Notes: generated from the letters alone by a model not told the origin. DNA of 64,000 nucleotides from Aequorivita vladivostokensis (GCF_000952855.1 NZ_JSVU01000004.1:1-64000), one strand, 5' to 3'. Shown: positions 35,023 to 45,086, counted from the first letter of the stretch. Translations and numbers: made by a program.

Positions 35023-37257
35023 ATGAAGCACTTGCCCCTTATAATATTATTAATAATTTCATCCTTCTCCTTTTCACAAGAAAAAGCTGAGAAAGACCTA
35101 AAAGTAGGTCTGGTTTTGAGCGGTGGCGGGGCAAAAGGTTTGGCGCATATTGGCGCGCTGAAAGTTATTGAGGAGTCGGGCGTGCGGATAGACTACATTG
35201 GCGGCACGAGTATGGGCGCAATTATCGGGGCACTGTATGCTTCGGGATATTCGGCAACGCAACTTGACAGTATTTTTCGGGAAACGGATTTCAGCAGTTT
35301 GATACAGGACAATATTCCGCGGAGCGCAAAGACTTTTTACGAAAAGCAGGAGTCGGAAAAATATGCCTTGGTGCTGCCTTTTGATAAATTTAAGGTAGGT
35401 TTCCCTTCGGGACTATCAAAGGGGCAGAATGTGTATAACCTGCTTTCCAAATTAACGAACCATGTGAGCACCGTTTCAGATTTCAGCAAACTTCCCATCC
35501 CCTTTTTCTGTGTGGCTACCGATGTAGAAACGGGGAAAGAGGTAATCTTGGACCGTGGGTATCTTCCGCGCGCGGTAACTGCCAGTGGGGCGTTGCCGTC
35601 GCTTTTCAGTCCTGTGGTGATTGACGATAAGGTCTTGATTGATGGCGGGGTGGTGAACAACTATCCCGTGAAGGAGGTGCGCGCCAAAGGGATGGATATA
35701 ATCATAGGGGTTGATGTACAGGATAGCTTAAAAAATAGGGACAATTTGAGATCTGCTTTTGATGTATTGGTCCAGATAAATAACTATCGAACCATTAACG
35801 AAATGATTAAGAAGCGTGAAAAAACAGATGTCTATATTCATCCGAACATTCAGGATTTCTCGGTAGTTTCTTTTGATGAGGGGAAAAATATTGTAGAATC
35901 TGGAATTGTTGCAGCAGAATCATATAGGGAGGAGCTTGAAAATATCGCTTCGAGGCAAAAGCCTGTAAACCGTGAAGAAGTAAAGTTCGATGCCAATGAC
36001 TTTATTTATATAAAAGAAGTTAAAATAGAGGGGAACGAAAAATATACCCGAAGCTATGTTTTGGGGAAATTGAAATTGCGCACGCCCGATGAAATAACCT
36101 ATGAAGATTTTAGTGAGGGGATAAACAACCTTTCGGCAACTGGGAATTTCCAGGACATTAATTATAGGTTGATTGAGGATGAAAACAATGAAAATACACT
36201 CCTGCTACAACTGCGCGAGAGCCGGTCTTCCATGATGCTGCGTTTTGCGGCACATTATGACGACCTTTTCCGAACGGCCGCATTGGTAAATATTACCAAA
36301 AAGCGGCTTCTTACCAATAACGATATTGCCTCGCTGGATTTAATTGCTGGCGACAACTTGCGGTACAATTTTGAATATTATATAGACAAGGGATTTTACT
36401 GGAGTGTGGGCTTCAATTCCAAGTATCATTTTTTTGAAACCGATGTGCCGTTGGATTTTATCAATCCCGATTTTGATGCGGAGATATCGGTGCCTGTCAA
36501 TAAACTTTCCATTAAGTATAGCGATTTTACCAACCAGCTTTATTTTGAGACCCTTTTCCGCAGGACCTTGATTTTCGGTTTGGGAGGAGAGCATAAATAC
36601 CTTCGTTATCTTTCGGAAACTATAGGTACAGATGAAAACAACCTTCCCCGAACGGTTTTTGAAAGCACCAATTATTACAGTGCGTTTGGTTTTTTGAAGT
36701 ATGACACTTATGATAATAGTTTTTTTCCAAAAAAAGGAGCTTATTTTTCAGGTGATTTTCATTGGTATTTATTGGCCCACGGGCGAAACAAGAGTTTTGA
36801 GCCATTCTCTTTGGCAAAAGCAAAAATGGGTTATGCCCATACATTTTTTAACACAATTTCGGCTCATTTAACAACCGAGGGTGGTTTTAAATGGGGCGGT
36901 CCCGAAACCACTTCCTTGGATTTTGCATTGGGGGGCTATGGATTTAAGGAGATGAACAATATTATTCCGTTTATGGGTTACGAGGCCATCTCGCTCCGCG
37001 GAAATACCTATCTTAAGTCAACGCTTACTTTTGATTATGAAATTTTCAGAAAGAACCACGTCAATATTTCGGTGAATATTGCCAATGTGGGGAATGATCT
37101 TTTTGAAAACGGCCAGTGGATTGACGGGGTAGACTATTCGGGATTTTCAGCAGGGTATGGGCTGGAAACCGTTCTAGGACCGATGGAGATTAAATATTCC
37201 TATTCGCCTGAGCTTAATGAAAGCGAATGGTATGTGACATTGGGGTATCGGTTTTAG
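35023..37257 (+). CDS. patatin-like phospholipase fused to an outer-membrane barrel (PlpD-like)
   Basis: Signal peptide at 1-18. Patatin domain at about 26-230 with oxyanion-hole GGGAKGLAHIG, nucleophile S63 in GTSMG, and D207 in DGGVVNNYP. A POTRA-like segment (IYIKEVKIEGNEKYTRSYVLGKL) follows near 325-350, then a BamA-like barrel to the C-terminal Phe. This matches type Vd autotransporters (PlpD), which carry a lipase passenger. Bacterial patatins cleave phospholipids; the passenger here may stay tethered. An ATG at 35023 is used, though a TTG codon precedes it directly. Confidence 0.93.
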   Translation: MKHLPLIILLIISSFSFSQEKAEKDLKVGLVLSGGGAKGLAHIGALKVIEESGVRIDYIGGTSMGAIIGALYASGYSATQLDSIFRETDFSSLIQDNIPRSAKTFYEKQESEKYALVLPFDKFKVGFPSGLSKGQNVYNLLSKLTNHVSTVSDFSKLPIPFFCVATDVETGKEVILDRGYLPRAVTASGALPSLFSPVVIDDKVLIDGGVVNNYPVKEVRAKGMDIIIGVDVQDSLKNRDNLRSAFDVLVQINNYRTINEMIKKREKTDVYIHPNIQDFSVVSFDEGKNIVESGIVAAESYREELENIASRQKPVNREEVKFDANDFIYIKEVKIEGNEKYTRSYVLGKLKLRTPDEITYEDFSEGINNLSATGNFQDINYRLIEDENNENTLLLQLRESRSSMMLRFAAHYDDLFRTAALVNITKKRLLTNNDIASLDLIAGDNLRYNFEYYIDKGFYWSVGFNSKYHFFETDVPLDFINPDFDAEISVPVNKLSIKYSDFTNQLYFETLFRRTLIFGLGGEHKYLRYLSETIGTDENNLPRTVFESTNYYSAFGFLKYDTYDNSFFPKKGAYFSGDFHWYLLAHGRNKSFEPFSLAKAKMGYAHTFFNTISAHLTTEGGFKWGGPETTSLDFALGGYGFKEMNNIIPFMGYEAISLRGNTYLKSTLTFDYEIFRKNHVNISVNIANVGNDLFENGQWIDGVDYSGFSAGYGLETVLGPMEIKYSYSPELNESEWYVTLGYRF

Positions 37258-37373
37258 TAAAAACTTAGCGGCTTAGCTCTATTATTTTTCCGATATTTGT
37301 AGGAAGCTTGATTTTAACGTATCTTATTCTTCAGAATCAATAAAAAATAAAAATAAGTAATAAACAATAACAG

Positions 37374-38534
37374 ATGCCTTTCTACCACAAACTGGGCAAA
37401 ATACCGCCCAAACGCCATACGCAGTTCCGCAAACCGGACGGGAGCCTTTATTCTGAACAACTTTTCGGAACCGTGGGTTTTGATGGAATGTACAGCAATA
37501 TTTATCACGAACACAGACCCACGCAGGTCAAGGAAATAAAAGCGCAATACAACGTAGCCCCGAAGATTGCACGTGCCAATAATTTGGAATCGCTTCGGCT
37601 AAAAGGTTTCGATGTAAAACCGGAAAAAGATTATCTCAACAGTCGTAAAACGGTACTCACCAATAGCGATTGTAGCATAATACTTGCCGCGCCGCAAGAA
37701 TCGCAAAAAGATTATTTTTATAAAAACACTGACGCCGATGAGTTGATTTTCATCCACAAAGGCAGCGGAAAACTGCGAACTTTTTTAGGCAATCTCGATT
37801 TTAAATACGGCGATTATTTATTGATTCCCCGCGGAATTATCTATAAAATAGATTTCGACACCGAAGACAACCGACTTTTTATTGTTGAATCGCGCCGCCC
37901 CATTTACACCCCAAAAAGATATAGAAACTGGTTTGGCCAGTTGCTGGAGCATTCGCCCTATTGTGAACGCGACATCCGCAAGCCGCAAGAGTTGGAAACT
38001 CACGATGAAAAAGGTGAGTTTTTGGTAAAGGTGAAAAAACAGGACGATATTTTTGAAATGGTTTACGCCACACACCCTTTTGATGTTGTGGGTTATGACG
38101 GGTACAACTTTCCGTACGCCTTTTCAATCCACGATTTTGAACCTATCACCGGAAGAATCCACCAACCGCCGCCAGTGCACCAAACTTTTGAAACAGATGC
38201 CATGGTTATCTGTAGTTTTGTGCCTAGGCTATATGATTATCACCCGCTAAGTATTCCGGCGCCTTACAACCACAGCAATATAGATAGCGATGAGGTGTTA
38301 TATTACGTAGATGGCGATTTTATGAGCCGAAACGATATTGAAGCAGGACAAATCACGCTTCACCCTGCCGGTATTGTCCATGGCCCACATCCCGGCGCCG
38401 CGGAAAGAAGTATTGGTAAAACGGAAACAGAAGAACTGGCCGTTATGGTAGATACTTTTAAACCGTTACAAGTTACCGAAGATGGTTTAAAACTCTCGGA
38501 TGGTACCTATTACCAGAGTTGGTTGGAGGGATGA
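37374..38534 (+). CDS. hmgA: homogentisate 1,2-dioxygenase
   Basis: Opens the ring of homogentisate to maleylacetoacetate in tyrosine/phenylalanine catabolism. Iron ligands appear as H300 in YNHSNID, E307 in SDEVLYY and H336 in IVHGPHPG, spacing close to that of the human enzyme (total span 36). Length of 386 residues is shorter than the human 445 but typical for Bacteroidota. Start is the MPFYHKLG methionine. Followed by a small DUF2442 gene and then hpd, so the steps of tyrosine breakdown are neighbours but in inverted order. Confidence 0.95.
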   Translation: MPFYHKLGKIPPKRHTQFRKPDGSLYSEQLFGTVGFDGMYSNIYHEHRPTQVKEIKAQYNVAPKIARANNLESLRLKGFDVKPEKDYLNSRKTVLTNSDCSIILAAPQESQKDYFYKNTDADELIFIHKGSGKLRTFLGNLDFKYGDYLLIPRGIIYKIDFDTEDNRLFIVESRRPIYTPKRYRNWFGQLLEHSPYCERDIRKPQELETHDEKGEFLVKVKKQDDIFEMVYATHPFDVVGYDGYNFPYAFSIHDFEPITGRIHQPPPVHQTFETDAMVICSFVPRLYDYHPLSIPAPYNHSNIDSDEVLYYVDGDFMSRNDIEAGQITLHPAGIVHGPHPGAAERSIGKTETEELAVMVDTFKPLQVTEDGLKLSDGTYYQSWLEG

Positions 38535-38538
38535 GTTG

Positions 38539-38564
38539 GCAGTCGCAGTTGCAGTAAGCAGTAG
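38539..38564. repeat. short tandem repeat of GCAGT units
   Basis: GCAGT recurs at 38539, 38545, 38551 and 38558 (spacing 6, 6, 7), in the gap after hmgA. Confidence 0.6.
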
Positions 38565-38616
38565 ATTGTGGTCTTTGCGTTCTCTGCGCCTTTGCGGTTA
38601 ATTGAAAATAAATGGA

Positions 38617-38850
38617 ATGAGTATTTCAATAATTAAATCGAATAATGCCGTTAGCTTAAGCTTTGAAAACCACAAGATGAAGATATTTTTGGAAGATGGG
38701 AGGGAACTTTCAATTCCTATGGAATGGTTTCCGAAGTTAAGAGATGCTACGGAAAATGAATTGAACAACTGGCGCTTTATTGGAGATGGTGAAGGTATCC
38801 ATTGGAAAGATTTGGATGAAGATATTCTAATTGAGAATCTTCTGAATTAA
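38617..38850 (+). CDS. DUF2442 family protein
   Basis: 77 residues from the ATG at 38617; a TTG at 38602 would add five residues and cannot be excluded. Matches DUF2442: a beta hairpin KIFLEDGRELSIPMEWFPKLRDATENELNNW then the closing IHWKDLDEDI. DUF2442 proteins often sit beside DUF4160 in toxin-antitoxin-like pairs, but no partner is adjacent here. It lies between hmgA and hpd on the same strand, 28 bases before hpd, so it is probably co-transcribed. A direct role in tyrosine breakdown is unlikely. Confidence 0.82.
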   Translation: MSISIIKSNNAVSLSFENHKMKIFLEDGRELSIPMEWFPKLRDATENELNNWRFIGDGEGIHWKDLDEDILIENLLN

Positions 38851-38878
38851 ATTAATAAAATATTTGAAAACTTAAATT

Positions 38879-40039
38879 ATGAGCAAAGAAGTAAAATCAG
38901 TCGATTACGGACTGGAAAAAATATTTGAGGGCGCAGAAGATTTTCTGCCCTTATTGGGCACCGATTATGTAGAATTCTACGTGGGCAATGCAAAACAGTC
39001 CGCACATTTCTATAAAACCGCCTTTGGTTTTCAATCATACGCCTATAAAGGTTTGGAAACCTTCTCGCGCGATTCGGTAAGTTATGTGCTAAAGCAGGAT
39101 AAAATAAAGCTTGTTTTAACAACGCCCTTAAACAGCAAATCGCCAATAAACGACCATATAGTAAAACACGGCGATGGCGTTAAAGTAATTGCCCTTTGGG
39201 TGGACGATGCCACAAGTGCTTTTGAAGAAACCACCAAACGCGGCGCAAAACCCTATATGGAACCCACCGTTGAAAAAGACGAACACGGCGAAGTGGTGCG
39301 CAGCGGGATATACACCTACGGCGAAACAGTACATATGTTTGTGGAACGCAAAAACTACAAAGGAACATTTTTACCAGGTTTCCGCGAATGGAAAAGCGAT
39401 TATAACCCAACCCCTACAGGCTTGAAATATATAGACCACATGGTAGGCAACGTAGGCTGGGGCCAAATGAACAAATGGGTAAAATGGTACGAGGATGTAA
39501 TGGGCTTTGTAAATTTCCTTTCGTTTGACGATAAGCAGATCCACACAGAGTATTCGGCGCTGATGAGCAAGGTGATGAGCAATGGCAATGGGCGAATAAA
39601 ATTTCCTATAAACGAACCTGCCAAAGGAATAAAGAAATCACAGATAGAGGAATATTTGGATTTTTATGAAGACTCCGGTGTACAGCATTTAGCAGTGGCT
39701 ACGGATGATATCATTAAAACAGTTAGCCAGCTGAAGGAGCGCGGCGTAGAATTTTTACCACCCCCGCCCCAAGCTTACTACGATGATATTCCGCGCAGGT
39801 TGGGAGACCATATGAAAATGATGAAAGAAGACATTAATGAGCTGAAAAAACTTTCCATCATGATAGATGCCGATGAGGAGGGCTATCTGCTCCAAATATT
39901 TACCAAACCCGTGGAAGATAGGCCCACACTTTTCTTCGAAATCATACAGCGTATGGGCGCTAAAGGTTTTGGGGCCGGAAACTTTAAGGCACTCTTTGAA
40001 TCTATCGAGCGCGAACAGGCCCAAAGAGGAACACTTTGA
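38879..40039 (+). CDS. hpd: 4-hydroxyphenylpyruvate dioxygenase
   Basis: Non-heme iron enzyme that makes homogentisate from 4-hydroxyphenylpyruvate, the step before hmgA. Two vicinal-oxygen-chelate domains; iron ligands are H186 in YIDHMVGN, a His near 269 in GVQHLAVAT, and a Glu near 354 in FFEIIQRMG. The C-terminus GFGAGNFKALFESIEREQAQRG is highly conserved. Length of 386 residues is normal. Confidence 0.96.
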   Translation: MSKEVKSVDYGLEKIFEGAEDFLPLLGTDYVEFYVGNAKQSAHFYKTAFGFQSYAYKGLETFSRDSVSYVLKQDKIKLVLTTPLNSKSPINDHIVKHGDGVKVIALWVDDATSAFEETTKRGAKPYMEPTVEKDEHGEVVRSGIYTYGETVHMFVERKNYKGTFLPGFREWKSDYNPTPTGLKYIDHMVGNVGWGQMNKWVKWYEDVMGFVNFLSFDDKQIHTEYSALMSKVMSNGNGRIKFPINEPAKGIKKSQIEEYLDFYEDSGVQHLAVATDDIIKTVSQLKERGVEFLPPPPQAYYDDIPRRLGDHMKMMKEDINELKKLSIMIDADEEGYLLQIFTKPVEDRPTLFFEIIQRMGAKGFGAGNFKALFESIEREQAQRGTL

Positions 40040-40042
40040 GAA

Positions 40043-40077
40043 GATAGAGGACAGTAGATGGTAGATGGATGGCAGCA
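40043..40077. repeat. heptamer tandem repeat (five GAxxGTA-like units)
   Basis: Units GATAGAG, GACAGTA, GATGGTA, GATGGAT, GGCAGCA. A 14-bp direct repeat (CTGTCATCCGTTTT, twice, from 40089) follows, i.e. two further 7-bp multiples. Confidence 0.7.
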
Positions 40078-40185
40078 GTTTAGACTTTCTGTCATCCGTT
40101 TTCTGTCATCCGTCAAAAACCCCCATTTGCTTTTTGGAACAATAGTTGTTATTTCCGAACCGTTAAAACCCCTAAGTCTGTATCT

Positions 40186-40959
40186 ATGAAAAAGCTATTT
40201 GCGCTTTTAATTCTTTTTGGAAACATCCTTTTTCTCCCTGCACAAGAACGGGCTTACGGCGATGGCGAATATTTCAAATTCCGTGTCCATTACGGTTTTG
40301 TTACCGCAGGGTATGCAACTTTAAAAGTGAAAAGCGCCACGATAAAAGGCAAGGATGTCTTCCACGTACGGGGTTATGGCGAAACGGTCGGGGTCTCAAA
40401 ATGGTTTTTTAAGGTTGAGGACGACTATCAATCCTACATTGACAAGGAGAAAGACATTCCCTACAAGTTTATTCGAAAAATTGACGAAGGCGGCTACACC
40501 AAGGATATTGAAATAGACTTTAACCACAACACCAAAAAAGCAACTGTAAACGATAAAAAACACAATGAAACCACGGTCTTTTCGTTCCCAGAAGATACGC
40601 AGGACATGATTTCTGCTTTTTATTACCTTCGGAACCAATTGGACACCGAAAATATAAAAACAGGCGACGTGGTAGAGATGAACATGTTCTTCGACAAAGA
40701 AAATTACAAATTCAGGTTAAAATTCCTTGGAAAAGAAGTTTTAGATACTAATTTTGGGCGCGTCCGAACTCTGATTTTTAGGCCTTATGTACAATCGGGC
40801 CGTGTTTTTAAGGAAAAGGAAAGCCTAACAGTCTGGATAAGTGATGATAACAACAAAATTCCACTGCTTGTGAAGGCAGATTTGGCGGTGGGGTCGCTTA
40901 AGGCAACCCTAACCGAATTCAAAGGACTGCAACATTCTTTTAAAATATTAGTTGACTAA
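40186..40959 (+). CDS. DUF3108 domain exported protein
   Basis: Signal peptide at 1-19 then the DUF3108 beta domain: GEYFKFRVHYGFVTAGYATLKVK (residues 27-49), KWFFKVEDDYQSYIDKE near 70-86, and repeating strands to the end. Family function unknown; members often sit with cell-wall or envelope genes. It is followed by the M23-type peptidase gene 30 bases on, suggesting a shared cell-envelope role. Confidence 0.87.
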   Translation: MKKLFALLILFGNILFLPAQERAYGDGEYFKFRVHYGFVTAGYATLKVKSATIKGKDVFHVRGYGETVGVSKWFFKVEDDYQSYIDKEKDIPYKFIRKIDEGGYTKDIEIDFNHNTKKATVNDKKHNETTVFSFPEDTQDMISAFYYLRNQLDTENIKTGDVVEMNMFFDKENYKFRLKFLGKEVLDTNFGRVRTLIFRPYVQSGRVFKEKESLTVWISDDNNKIPLLVKADLAVGSLKATLTEFKGLQHSFKILVD

Positions 40960-40988
40960 GAATAAATAATACCGAAAATTCCCCAGCA

Positions 40989-42209
40989 TTGAAGAAACTA
41001 ATTTTAGCCGTATTCACCCTTACCCTGCTCACTACTGCCTGCGAAAAACCCAAAGATGAAATAACCGAACCCGAGACGGTAGCAGATCCAATAATCGAGC
41101 AATATGGTTACATTCTCAATGATTTTAACGTAATACGAGATACCATTCGAAAAGGCGATACTTTTGGCGACATACTTTTCGCCAATGGTGTATCACAGGA
41201 AAAAATCATGGAGGTGGCCACAAAATTCCGAGACAGTTTTGATGTTAGAAAAATCGTGGTGGGTAAACCTTATGTGCTGTTAAATTCAAAAGACTCTCTT
41301 AATCAAACCCAGGTTTTCATTTATGAAACCAATAAAGTGGATTATGCAGTTGTGGATTTTAGGGACACGCTTTCTATCTATAACAGCCAAAAACCCGTGC
41401 GCTATGAAGACCGTGAGGCCTCTGGGGTAATCACCAGTTCCCTTTCCGCAACCATGGAGGAACAGAACCTGAGTCCTTTTATGGCGGACCAACTCGCAAA
41501 TATATATGCCTGGACCATCAATTTCTTTAAACTGCAACCTGGCGATCGCTTTAAAGTTATTTATACCGAAAAGTTTATAGACGATACCATTCCGGGTGGA
41601 CTTAAGGAAATAAAGGCAGCTTATTTTGAGCACAGGGGCAAGCCATTGTACGCCTTTAAATTTTCATCAGATTCTCTGGGAAAGCTCTCAGGATATTATG
41701 ACGAAAACGCAAACAATTTAAAACGTGCCTTTCTTAAAGCGCCGGTAAAATTCAGCAGAATATCGTCTAGGTATAATTTAAACCGAAGAATAAAGTATTA
41801 CGGATTTAAACTACGCCCGCACCGGGGAACAGACTTTGCGGCAGCCATCGGCACACCCATTCTAGCTACTGCAGATGGTGTAGTTACTAAATCTGAGCGT
41901 CGCGGTGGTAACGGAAATTATGTAAAAATAAGGCATAACGGGACCTATGAAACCCAGTACCTGCATATGAAAGCCCGGAATGTAAAGGTTGGTCAGCACG
42001 TGAGCCAGGGCGACGTAATCGGCTGGATTGGCATGACCGGAAATACCAGCGGACCGCACGTATGCTACCGTTTTTGGAAAAACGGGAAAGAAGTTGACCC
42101 TTTCAAGGAGGATACACCATTTTCACAACCCCTTCCGAAAGAATTGCACGAGCAATATTTCGCCAATCTGCGGCCAATGAAGGAGGCATTGGATTGCATC
42201 GCATTTTAA
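40989..42209 (+). CDS. M23-family (LytM-like) lipoprotein metallopeptidase, altered active site
   Basis: Lipoprotein with signal and lipobox LLTTAC; the start is a TTG. C-terminal M23 domain from about residue 270: H278 and D282 in HRGTDFAAA, H in QYLHMKARN near 325, and GPHVCYRF with H357 and C359. Classical LytM peptidases have GPHLHxE, where the second His binds zinc. Here that His is replaced by Cys. The enzyme could use Cys as zinc ligand or be a non-catalytic regulator of amidases like EnvC/NlpD. The N-terminal half contains a LysM-like or opacity-associated domain (about 45-180), unassigned. Confidence 0.88.
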   Translation: MKKLILAVFTLTLLTTACEKPKDEITEPETVADPIIEQYGYILNDFNVIRDTIRKGDTFGDILFANGVSQEKIMEVATKFRDSFDVRKIVVGKPYVLLNSKDSLNQTQVFIYETNKVDYAVVDFRDTLSIYNSQKPVRYEDREASGVITSSLSATMEEQNLSPFMADQLANIYAWTINFFKLQPGDRFKVIYTEKFIDDTIPGGLKEIKAAYFEHRGKPLYAFKFSSDSLGKLSGYYDENANNLKRAFLKAPVKFSRISSRYNLNRRIKYYGFKLRPHRGTDFAAAIGTPILATADGVVTKSERRGGNGNYVKIRHNGTYETQYLHMKARNVKVGQHVSQGDVIGWIGMTGNTSGPHVCYRFWKNGKEVDPFKEDTPFSQPLPKELHEQYFANLRPMKEALDCIAF

Positions 42210-42340
42210 TTTTTCTTCCAAAATTATATGTTAATAAGATTGTTATTAACTAACTTTCAATTTATCAGGCTTTTAGGTTCAAAATTTTAACTTTATTCTT
42301 GGGTATTTTTCTTAATGATTTCTTAATCGTTTTTATTAGT

Positions 42341-42367
42341 TTGAAATTATATAAGATTGTACTTTTG
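42341..42367 (+). promoter_or_regulatory. promoter of the first TonB receptor gene
   Basis: TTG at 42341-42343 and TACTTTTG at 42360-42367, 16 bases apart, 29 bases before the chosen ATG. Confidence 0.6.
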
Positions 42368-42395
42368 CCGAAATTTTAAACCTAAATTCAAATTC

Positions 42396-45035
42396 ATGAG
42401 AAAGTTTCTATTTCTTGTTTTTTTATTGGGCGGTTTCGCCGCTTTTGCACAAACTACGGTTACCGGTACGGTGATCGATTCTGAATCAAACGACCCCTTG
42501 GCAGGTGCCAATGTTGTTGAAACTGGCACTACAAATGGTGCCATTACCGACTTCGACGGAAATTTCACTTTGCAAACTTCCGCTACAACAGGTACATTGA
42601 CCATCTCGTATATTGGCTACACTATTGAGAAAGTTCCCTTTAAAACCATAAATGGAACTGCAAACTTGGGCACTGTTAAAATTACAGTGGATTCTGATGC
42701 GCTAGAAGAGGTAGTAATTGTAGGAAGAGGTATTATAGATATGGCAAAGGACCGTCAAACGCCTATTGCCGTTTCCACTATTTCAGCTGCCGAAATTCAA
42801 GCTAAGGCAGTTGGTAACGTTGAGTTTCCAGAAGTGGTTAAGAGTACTCCAAGTGTTTACGTTTCCAACCAAGCCGGAGGTTTTGGCGACTCGCAAATGT
42901 TCTTGCGTGGTTTTGACCAAACAAATACTGCCTTCCTTTTGAATGGACAGCCTATCAATGGTATGGAAGACGGAAAAATGTACTGGTCTAACTGGTCTGG
43001 TATGTCTGATGTGGCTAATGCAGTTCAAGTTCAACGTGGTCTGGGTTCTTCAAAATTGGCCATCTCATCTGTTGGAGGAACTGTAAACATCGTGTCTCGT
43101 GCCGCTGGAAGAAAAGAAGGTGGCTTTGCACGTTTTATGACAGGTAACGATAGTTATTTCAAAGGAACATTAAGCTACGATTCTGGTCTAAAAGGCAAAT
43201 GGGCGTATTCCTTTTTGTTTGACCACTGGCAAGCACATAGAAAATATTCTGATGGAACCGCGGGTCAGGGACAGAACTATTTCATTGGCATCGGTTATGT
43301 GCCAAATGACACCCACTCCTTCAATTTCTTGTTGACCGGTGCCCCACAATGGCACGACCAAAACTTCTCTGACTCTTTGGAGGATTATGAGCGCTACGGA
43401 AAACGATATAACAGCAACTCAGGCTTCTATAACGGTGAAAGATTTACCTTTAGAAGAAACTACTACCACAAACCTATCGTTAACCTTAACTGGGATTGGA
43501 ACTTAAGCGAAAACACCAACCTATCTTCGGTGGCATACGCTTCCTTCGGTCGTGGTGGTGGAACAGGTCCTGCCGGTAGCTCACGTAACATTGATGCGGT
43601 GCGAAACAGCAATGGCGAAATAGATTTTGACCAACTCGAAGAAAACAACATCGCAAGTGCCGAAAACGGCATCGGCAGTTTCGGACAAGGTTCTGTTGTG
43701 CGAAGAATGTCTGTTAACAATCACAACTGGTTCGGTTTTCTTACAAACCTAAAAAGTGCCGTAAGTGATAATTTCACCTTTAATCTTGGTGTGGATACCC
43801 GTTTCTACAAAGGAAGCCACTGGTATCAAATGAACGATCTTTTGGGTCTTCAAGGCTATGCGGATAACCGTGGTTATGGTGATGCCAGAAACAGTGATTA
43901 TGTAATAAGTGAAACTTTTGAGGCAAACCCTTGGGCAGCGTTGTTCAATTCTGCAGATGAAGCCCAGCGTTTTAACTATGACTATTCCGAAAATATAAAC
44001 TATATAGGTGGTTTCGGTCAAGCCGAATACAAAGTCGATAATTTCTCAGCATTCGTTCAAGGAGCAGTTTCTACCCAAAGCTACCAGCGAGAAGGCCGTG
44101 CCGAAGGCAGGGAAGTTGAAGGCGTTAATGGTCTTGGTGAGTCTGAAAAAGTAAATAAGATGGGTTATAACATTAAAGGAGGTATGGGCTATACCTTTAT
44201 TGAAAACAATACAATCTTTGCCAATGCGGGATACTATTCAAGACAGCCTTTCCTAGACAATATCTTCTCTGATATTAGAAACTCAAATTACATCCTTGAA
44301 GGTGATAAGGAAGTAGAAAATGAGGAAATTTTGGGTGTGGAAGCAGGATATAGGCTGCGTGCTGGAAATTTCAGCTTAGATTTAAACGGATACTATACTA
44401 CTTGGGGTAACAGATACCTACAGGGCGGCATTATTGATGCAGATCCATCTGATCCAAATCCTACAAACCAAGTGGATCGCTACCAAAGATTTACCGATAT
44501 TACCCAAGTTCATAAAGGTTTTGAATTTGAAGGGAAATATCGCTACTCTAGCACTTTTATGCTTAGAGCTTTCGGAAGCATCGGTAACTGGAAATATGAC
44601 GGAACCACTCCTTTCCAAACGAGAGACAATGAGACCAACGTGATATTGGAAGAGGGAACAGTGGATTTGACCGGTACTAAAATCGGAAACGCTCCTCAAA
44701 CTTCTTTTGGATTTGGTTTTAAATACAACATTTTTGGTGGTCTTAGTGTAGATGCAGATTACAATATCTATACAGACCTGTACGGTTTTGTGGATGCCGA
44801 AGATGTGGTAATAGCTGCCCAAAGAGGTGAAGTTTACCAAGCAGAGCGTCTTTCGCCCTACAGTGTACTAGATACCGGAATTACCTACAAGTTTGATTTC
44901 GGCGGTCAAGACATTACGCTTAGAGCAAATTGCTACAACGCTACAAACGAGATGTATTTGAGCCAAAAAGATTCCTTCGGTTACTATTACGGCAACGGAA
45001 GAACTTGGAACGCTAGCATCCGTTACGACTTCTAA
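42396..45035 (+). CDS. TonB-dependent receptor with CarboxypepD_reg-like domain
   Basis: 879-residue outer-membrane receptor. I choose the MRKFLFL start at 42396, which gives a standard signal peptide (ends AFAQ); a longer frame begins upstream at 42357 but would prepend a charged stretch and cross the promoter. Carboxypeptidase-regulatory domain (about 20-100: TVTGTVIDSESNDPLAGANVVE), plug with FLRGFDQTNTAFLLNGQPINGMEDGKMYWSNW, then a 22-strand barrel ending in Phe. No SusD-like partner follows. Substrate unknown. Shares architecture with the receptor at 46827. Confidence 0.92.
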   Translation: MRKFLFLVFLLGGFAAFAQTTVTGTVIDSESNDPLAGANVVETGTTNGAITDFDGNFTLQTSATTGTLTISYIGYTIEKVPFKTINGTANLGTVKITVDSDALEEVVIVGRGIIDMAKDRQTPIAVSTISAAEIQAKAVGNVEFPEVVKSTPSVYVSNQAGGFGDSQMFLRGFDQTNTAFLLNGQPINGMEDGKMYWSNWSGMSDVANAVQVQRGLGSSKLAISSVGGTVNIVSRAAGRKEGGFARFMTGNDSYFKGTLSYDSGLKGKWAYSFLFDHWQAHRKYSDGTAGQGQNYFIGIGYVPNDTHSFNFLLTGAPQWHDQNFSDSLEDYERYGKRYNSNSGFYNGERFTFRRNYYHKPIVNLNWDWNLSENTNLSSVAYASFGRGGGTGPAGSSRNIDAVRNSNGEIDFDQLEENNIASAENGIGSFGQGSVVRRMSVNNHNWFGFLTNLKSAVSDNFTFNLGVDTRFYKGSHWYQMNDLLGLQGYADNRGYGDARNSDYVISETFEANPWAALFNSADEAQRFNYDYSENINYIGGFGQAEYKVDNFSAFVQGAVSTQSYQREGRAEGREVEGVNGLGESEKVNKMGYNIKGGMGYTFIENNTIFANAGYYSRQPFLDNIFSDIRNSNYILEGDKEVENEEILGVEAGYRLRAGNFSLDLNGYYTTWGNRYLQGGIIDADPSDPNPTNQVDRYQRFTDITQVHKGFEFEGKYRYSSTFMLRAFGSIGNWKYDGTTPFQTRDNETNVILEEGTVDLTGTKIGNAPQTSFGFGFKYNIFGGLSVDADYNIYTDLYGFVDAEDVVIAAQRGEVYQAERLSPYSVLDTGITYKFDFGGQDITLRANCYNATNEMYLSQKDSFGYYYGNGRTWNASIRYDF

Positions 45036-45055
45036 GAAATAAGTAAATTATTATA

Positions 45056-45086
45056 AAAATGCCCCGAACTTTTGGGGCATTTTTTT
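45056..45086 (+). terminator. terminator after the TonB receptor
   Basis: Stem ATGCCCC / GGGGCAT with loop GAACTTTT, followed by T run. Confidence 0.9.
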
